Positions 58,078 through 64,000 of a DNA stretch of 64,000 nt are shown piece after piece. Origin of the DNA: Arbacia lixula (Eukaryota > Echinodermata > Echinoidea > Arbacioida > Arbaciidae); contig OZ022589.1 of assembly GCA_963669155.1 (NCBI GenBank), positions 11,558,465-11,622,464 on the forward strand, written 5' to 3'. Position numbers and translations under genes: made by a program. Each line of letters opens with the position of its first letter. Position 1 is the stretch's first letter. Below the pieces are notes generated by a model. The model was not told the DNA's origin. It searched no databases and saw only the letters and a list, made by a program, of their open reading frames with translations.

Positions 58078-59699
58078 ATTGCCATCCATCTACACAATGA
58101 TGGTCCAAAACCAAAAGAACGCAATACTTTTTGCAAAACAATATGAGATACGGAATCAAAGGCCTTCTCAAAGTCAATTGCCATTAAAACTCCAGGAAAA
58201 TTGTCATGTGTTGTATAGAAAATCAAATTATCTATTAACCTTATTGCCTTGCCTATATTTCTATCTTTCATATACCCCACTTAATCTATATGAATAATTT
58301 CATGTAAAACTTTTTTAATTCGTCTAGATAGTACTTTAGCTAGAATCTTATAATCGACATTTGATAATGATATCGGTCTATAATTTTTAGTTAACAGAGG
58401 GTCTTTCCCTTCTTTAGAAAACAAAATAATAACTGCCTCTTTTGAGATGACGAGTTCCCCATTACAAAGAGTCTCATTTAATGCTTCCACCACTACATCA
58501 CCTAATATCGGCCAAAATAATAAGTAAAATTCAACGCTTAGCCCGTCGTTTCCCGGTGTTTTGTTAAGTTCCATTTGCTTCAAAGCTTCCCAACATTCTA
58601 CATGTGCAATTTTTCCCTCACATAATTTGCGTGACGCCGACTCTATTATAATTTAGGCAAATCCTTAGAACACACTATTATTTGATACATTATCGTCATA
58701 CCCAGATTGTTCATATAGCTTACGGTAAAGCCTATGTATCTCTTGTATTATTTCATTTTGATCAAAACTTACTTTTTCTTCTATCAACATTTTCCGTATT
58801 ACTGTCTTCCTTTCATTCTTTCATTCTTTCTAATATCCATTTCCCCACTTTCATAAAAAGATGCTCTGGATCGAATTTTAACCCCTTCATTAACATAATC
58901 ATAACTCGCTTTTAAATCGTTTCTTTCACACTCCAAGAAATCAAGTTTTTCTTTATCCATCTTATCTAATAAATCTTTTTCTAACGCTGATACATGTATA
59001 TCTTTTTCCAAATCATGAATTCTTTCTTTCCGTTGCCTTGCCTTTTCTTTGGAATATTTCCAAGTATAATTACTAATTTTCATTTTCAAAAAATCCCGCA
59101 AAACTCTCTTATCTCTCACTTCTTTTTTTAAATCTTCTTTTAATTTCAAAATTTCTTCCTTCATGTTTTTTTATAATCTTCATCGTTGCATAAACTATTA
59201 TTAATTTTGCCAGTAAGAGCCTTTAAATTTGGGAACAGATGGCAGATTATGAAAGTGCAAGGTATTATATTGTATTTTTAAAAAAATTCATCTAACTTTA
59301 CAGATAAAAAGCAATAATCTAATATGCTTTGCATATAGGGATTAACCTGTCTTTAAGTAAATTCTTTATACATGTACAATGTATATGCCGTCTCTTTTCC
59401 TCCATATATCTATTAATACATGATTATCTAAAAATCTATCAAAACCAGAACTGAATCTACAATTAACATTTTCTTCCGCTTCCCATATAGTCTAAGTCTT
59501 TATCCACAATCATATCAAAATCTCCATCCATTATTATGGGATTATTCCTTTCATCTATTTTTTTCAAAGTCTTATTAGAATCATTCAAAAAATCATTTGT
59601 TCCAATTCCTTCCCACGAACCGGAAAATACACGTTCGCAATTATTAATCGTAGCCCCTGTATAATAACCCGAACGGCACACCTACAGTAGCATAATGTA

Positions 59700-60515
59700 T
59701 ATAAAAAAAAAGACAAACACACACACAACCACACACCACAAAACATTCATACACATAAACAAATCTTCTATCATGTTCGAGGCCCCTCCAATCGATTATG
59801 CTTATTCAAGGCTTACCGACTCTAGACAGAAGTACCAACAACTTGACCACATAATTAACGGTACAGGGAGTGACGACCTTAGAGTGGTATTGGTCTTACT
59901 GTGAAAAAAAAAACCCGGGAAAAGCAAAGAAAGCAAAATTGATTGACTTTGGAACTCTTCCTCTTTCTCTGACTGTTAACGACCGGCTTACGGTATAACA
60001 AAAGGGCATTCTCTCTTTTGCCTTTTTAAATTTCTAAACATCTCTAAACACACCTAGGTGGCAAAATGATTCCCATACAGTGATGGAGACTAGGGGGAGT
60101 AATGACCTCTCTTTTACGTAAGCCCTGACTTTATCCTCAGATCCCTACTTCAATTGTTGGTGAGGCAATCATATTGCCCACTATAGCTTTGAAATGTATA
60201 CGTAGTTCCAAAGTAACATTTTCGTCTTAGATTTTTATGTGTGTTCAAGATCTTCATTTTCATTATTTGTTACAAAATCCATTATATTACCATTTTCTTT
60301 CAACGATCAATAAACACAGTTCTCCCTACATCACGGGAATGTCAACTCCCCTTTCTCAATATCACAGACAATTTCCTTCCCAATCTTAGCCCCATTAAAT
60401 AAATGACATCTCAATATTTTCAATGATGTCAATTATGATTCGTATGTATACAGATATGAGTGAGGAGATGACATTCCCTTAAATTGAAGTTCATATAATA
60501 TTAAATATTATATGG
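59700..60515. other. Intergenic, no gene recognised
   Basis: AT-rich sequence with a CA-rich patch near 59717-59755. The 69-residue frame at 59695 begins in the A/CA-rich run and shows no known motif. Confidence 0.45.
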
Positions 60516-60517
60516 AT

Positions 60518-60618
60518 TACATGACATGACATCACATCACATCACATTACGATACCACCTCACGATACTCTAATCGATCGCACCCAGCAATCGCACCCAG
60601 CGATCGCACCCAGCGTGA
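60518..60618. repeat. ACATC pentamer and ATCGCACCCAGC 12-mer arrays
   Basis: Around 60522-60548 there are ACATG and ACATC units, and at 60577-60616 three copies of ATCGCACCCAGC. Confidence 0.8.
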
Positions 60619-60619
60619 C

Positions 60620-62423
60620 ATCCAAGAAAATATTTAAGGCACTTTTATGTATTGAATGTGAAAAATCGTATGCTTTTAATGATATAGAGAGAAAAATATA
60701 ATTACTCCAAAAAATATATTCATGCTTTATCATTTTTAAGACCCAGGAAAATGTACTCTAAGCAGCACTGCCCTACTCTGACAAAATGGAAGCAAGTGAC
60801 AAATCACTCAAATCTGGGTTATTGGTATTCTTAGATTGTACCCAGCATTTCCTACATACGGCCACAAAGTCTGGACAAGAAATGTTCATCTTGCTGCGAG
60901 ATATTCAATCTATCATGATGTGGTGTTGCGCTGATGTCAATGCCAGTGACAGACACATTTTGCTCATTTACAAGAAACGTCTCTTTTGTTACTTCCTTCC
61001 TTTTGTCAGATTTCCTCAGACAGTGAATGTTCATTTGTGGTGATACTGAAGACATCTACCAGCATCTGTTTTTACATGTGAAAAGACGAGAGACTTATGG
61101 ATATATTGTGGTAACCTATTCAATATGTATCAAATATAAAGTGTCAGTTGGGTGGATGCGCACATTGGTGTTAAGCATTCTAATATAGGGAAGGAACAGA
61201 TAATCAAATCATTCTTTTACTAAAACATTTGATCTATGCTTACAGCAGGACTAAAATAAAAGACCACCAAGTCCCAATAATGTTACAAAATGAACGTGAA
61301 GAGAAAATTTTAGCAGTTTTGCAATTTTAGCATTTAAGGAAATGGAAACATTTCCTTACAAGTGTGTAGAAGCGACAGAGCTCACGGGATTGTGTTGTTT
61401 TGCTTGCTTCAAACGGAACGCGAGCACCGTATGCAAGGGCGTATGGTGTGTGAGTGTTTGAGGGTGTGAAGTGTAGTTGCTTGCGTGTGCGTCGGAGGGG
61501 AAGAGGCAGGGAAGGGGGAGGGTGTGTATAGAAGGGAGAAGATAGAACCGCGTCTGTACTTTCATATTTTTTTCTCTCAGATATTTTGTGAGTCATTTTA
61601 CATTGTGATACTTCATATGGTACGATACAGTGTCTTTGAATAATATTACATGATAGTTTAAGTAATTTGTTCAAATTATTTTTAAAATTGTTACTATGTG
61701 AGCTGTATTGTATGAATTTAATTTGAGAGAAAACAATATACGTTATAAAAAAAAGGATCCCTACGTATCATGCGAGCTGCATGTGTACACATTAATATTA
61801 TAACATGAAAGTTCGAGCGAGCGCGATCGTTTCCGCCGGCGAGAGATCGCTATATAACCATGATAACGTACGCGCATTGATCTCGCGGACGTGAAAAAAC
61901 AAATAGACGCATGGAACATCGAGATAGCCGTTGTTCCGTGCGATGTATTAGTTATTTACATTTTCTCTAATTACAGAAACATATGAGACCCCCAAAAAAG
62001 ATGATTAATACTTAATTCTAGGACTAAAACAACGAAGCATTGGTTTGCAATGCCCGGAGGTCCCCTTCAATCCAAATTCAGAAAGTGATGAGTCTACTTT
62101 ATTTCCCACTAGCAATAAATATTGAAGGGATAGATAGTCGGCTTAAGTTTTCACTTGTAATAATGTGGTTAAAAACAAACATTTTTACACTATCTGCTTG
62201 TTATTCATCTTCAGAACAATGAAAATAGAAAAAAAAACATGAGAAATCTTTGAAATTTAAAAGAAAACAATGATAACTATGGAGATAGGCCTAAATCAGT
62301 TGCTACTAGCAATATAGAGTATCTCAAAGGTGTAAACCATTATTATGGAGTTTTGTGGTTTGTAGACACCCAATTAAAATAATCAATGTCAATTTGATTT
62401 ACATGGACGTAAAATGCTCTACC
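60620..62423. other. Intergenic; CG-dense spot at 61810-61880
   Basis: No gene is supported. The 85-residue frame at 60786-61043 lacks motifs. At 61810-61880 there are several CG-rich words including GCGCGATCG and CCGCCGGCG, possibly a diverged CpG-bearing repeat. Confidence 0.4.
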
Positions 62424-63129
62424 CAGGGATGTGTGAGGAAGGAGAAGCAACTCGAGCATAAGATATTCAAACATCTGTATGGATACTAAAGCGTGCTAAT
62501 GAATGTCAAAAGCATTCCACAATCACTACAATGCTTTGATATCCCATGCGCGGCACCGACATTTAGCTGATGTCAACTTGGAAAACAATGTCTTTAATTC
62601 ACTGTCTTTTCTCTGGAAGCTATGTTTCTTATCACATTTTTGTGCAATTTTCAAGAAAGTTACGGGCAACACCACTAAAGATCCTGTACTCAGTTTTCTC
62701 CTAAATAATTGTTGAATGATGCACAAACGGAGATATAAGGTCATATCCTTACTTACACAATTAACCAATTTCTTTAATTTCCGCAGATTTCCGCAAACGT
62801 AGGATTCAATCATTATCAAAATTATATCTTAAGCTGTTTATTTTCATTAACAGAGTTTGCGTGCATTTGCGTGCAACTGAGATACTTTAGTAAAAAAAAA
62901 TGTTTATTTTTGTTCGCTGATATCTCTTTTCCTCACAAAAGTATTGATGCAATCCAACAGAACTGGACAAGCGAAATAAGACTCTACATTTCTTTTGTTC
63001 TATCTGTGAAACCGTTGCTACGCAATCCTGTTCGTTATTATTAAAACACCTGAAAAGCACATGCTGAGAAGACCACGCATGGGTTCAAAGAAAGAAAGTT
63101 GTTTCATATCCTTCCATAACACATACCAG
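62424..63129. mobile_element. hAT-like non-autonomous DNA transposon, copy 2 (inverted)
   Basis: It starts CAGGGATGTGTGAGGAAGGA and matches the reverse complement of 1032-1754 along most of its length, for example CGACATTTAGCTGATGTCAA and GCAAGCGAAATAAGACT-like words, ending CCTTCCATAACACATACCAG. The far end is diverged and no clear target-site duplication was found. Confidence 0.7.
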
Positions 63130-63649
63130 ATACAAGCTCCGTATTGTGTTGGTATCGTTTACGAAGTGCTACGCTTTTCAGAGAGTACTGCCCCCTATGC
63201 CCAAAACTACACAATATTTCCTTTCGAACGAGATAAAGTTCGTCAATACCTCAATAAGGGAAACTAATTTGTACATTTTGGGCCTCTTATCGCTTACATG
63301 TGGAGTGCTGAACTGTTTATAAAATCTGTTATAGTTTTGCATGTGAGACACGAAAAAAAATGTTGGTTTTTTTTACTTTGGAATGAAAAAAAAAAACTTG
63401 AAAGCAATATTTTTTGTATGTGGTAAGTGAACTATGAATATTACAAGCAAGTTCATCAGAATATGTCAAATTCCAATTCTATCTTAATCTTTTGTCTTGT
63501 AAGAGATGGACGTTTCAAATGTGTCACGCCAGACACGCTCCCAATTATATACAACGCACAATAATCGAATGACAATTTAAAATGAACATTTCAATTAAAA
63601 CAGTTTTGAGCATATTTTGAATAGCAATGCAGCCAAGCCCTCAACCTGT

Positions 63650-63860
63650 TAAATATATTGACAATGCAACACTAGCACTCTTTTCGTGACATTTTATTAA
63701 TCATAATTTTTCTAATAATCATTGGAATACTAAATGATACTTTTTATTTTAGACAAATTTGGATCTAAAAATGTGTTTAGCGGATGATTAATTCAGAACA
63801 TAACAATGACTATTGTGCTTTGCACAAATGTCAACCCACAAGATAGTTTCTGCCGGAATC
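63650..63860. repeat. Partial copy of the 19247-19795 foldback element (left arm and centre)
   Basis: Words such as GTGACATTT, TTGGAATA, GACAAATT, AAAATGTGT, ATTCAGAACA and AACAATGAC occur in the same order as at 19330-19475. Confidence 0.6.
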
Positions 63861-64000
63861 ATGCTAGTGGATCGATTGGTCGAATACATGGAAAGTCCAA
63901 GATTTTTGTTTAGTAATTTGTCAATAGAGGGCGCTGATTGAATTTATCTGGCATACAGACACATCTACAGAAGTGGGAATCAGTGGATGCGTGTTTGCTT

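Larger units (their letters stand above)
56740..59690 (-). mobile_element. L1/Tx1-like LINE, 5'-truncated and degraded
   Basis: On the minus strand in order: the endonuclease end with MDGDFDMIVDKDLDYMGSG (about 59475-59530); a Lys/Glu-rich linker (58799-59164); the reverse transcriptase with LNKTPGNDGLSVEFY, NYRPISLSNVDYKILAKVLS (58281-58583), MAIDFEKAFDSVSH, GVRQGDPLSPYLF (57950-58280) and LYADDITLF (about 57800-57825); then the C-terminal region (56764-57624). Stops and small insertions break it. NDGLSVEFY and FEKAFDSV place it in the L1/Tx1 group. Confidence 0.8.

Noticed and set aside
60786-61043. 85-residue plus-strand frame as a gene
   Set aside because: No motif, no splice context and an equally long frame on the other strand.

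Overview
The window is intron-rich, AT-rich animal DNA crowded with repeats. It has short exons with GT/AG borders, CT/CA microsatellites, long G and C tracts, several LINE families, tRNA-derived SINEs and many palindromic (foldback) elements. The host genes and repeat style fit a marine invertebrate deuterostome, most likely an echinoderm such as a sea urchin. That assignment is inference and was not checked against a database. There is no prokaryotic gene organisation, no CRISPR array and no operon.

Host gene content is sparse. (1) Two paralogous exons on the + strand, at about 5.3-6.2 kb and 12.05-12.94 kb, encode a nucleotide-diphospho-sugar transferase domain of the RGXT/xylosyltransferase-like type with a DVD motif. 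They lie in a duplicated block of about 1.6 kb, and the second copy has a 19-bp deletion that shifts its C-terminus out of frame. (2) A complete cytosolic sulfotransferase gene lies on the - strand (34280 to 21412). Seven exons join in phase to a 310-residue protein carrying the PAPS-binding and catalytic motifs. (3) A broken gene of the TMEM53/DUF829 family lies on the - strand (about 51700 to 49100). Its exon borders are good, but it carries several frameshifts and a nonsense codon.

The rest is mobile and repetitive DNA. A CR1/L2-like LINE with an L1-type ORF1 and a PHD-finger ORF2 sits antisense in sulfotransferase intron 5 (about 25.2-30.19 kb). A second LINE (34.37-37.28 kb, - strand) is split by a 903-bp element with long inverted ends and TTAA target-site duplications; removing it restores the LINE reading frame. 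An L1/Tx1-like LINE occupies 56.7-59.7 kb, and a LINE RNase-H tail lies at 50.7-51.0 kb. A Crypton-type tyrosine recombinase remnant (41.57 kb) and a Tc1/mariner remnant (44.0-44.6 kb) were also recognised. A hAT-like non-autonomous transposon occurs twice, inverted, near the two ends of the window (1.03-1.75 kb and 62.42-63.13 kb).

A recurring theme is local duplication that copies exon edges into the adjoining intron. It is seen at sulfotransferase exons 4 and 7 and at the last exon of the DUF829 gene. One copy creates a potential 18-nt in-frame microexon. I found no convincing new multi-gene system. The best leads are the microexon decoy, the frame-restoring TTAA insertion, the hAT-like element pair, and the uncertain status of the duplicated glycosyltransferase exons.
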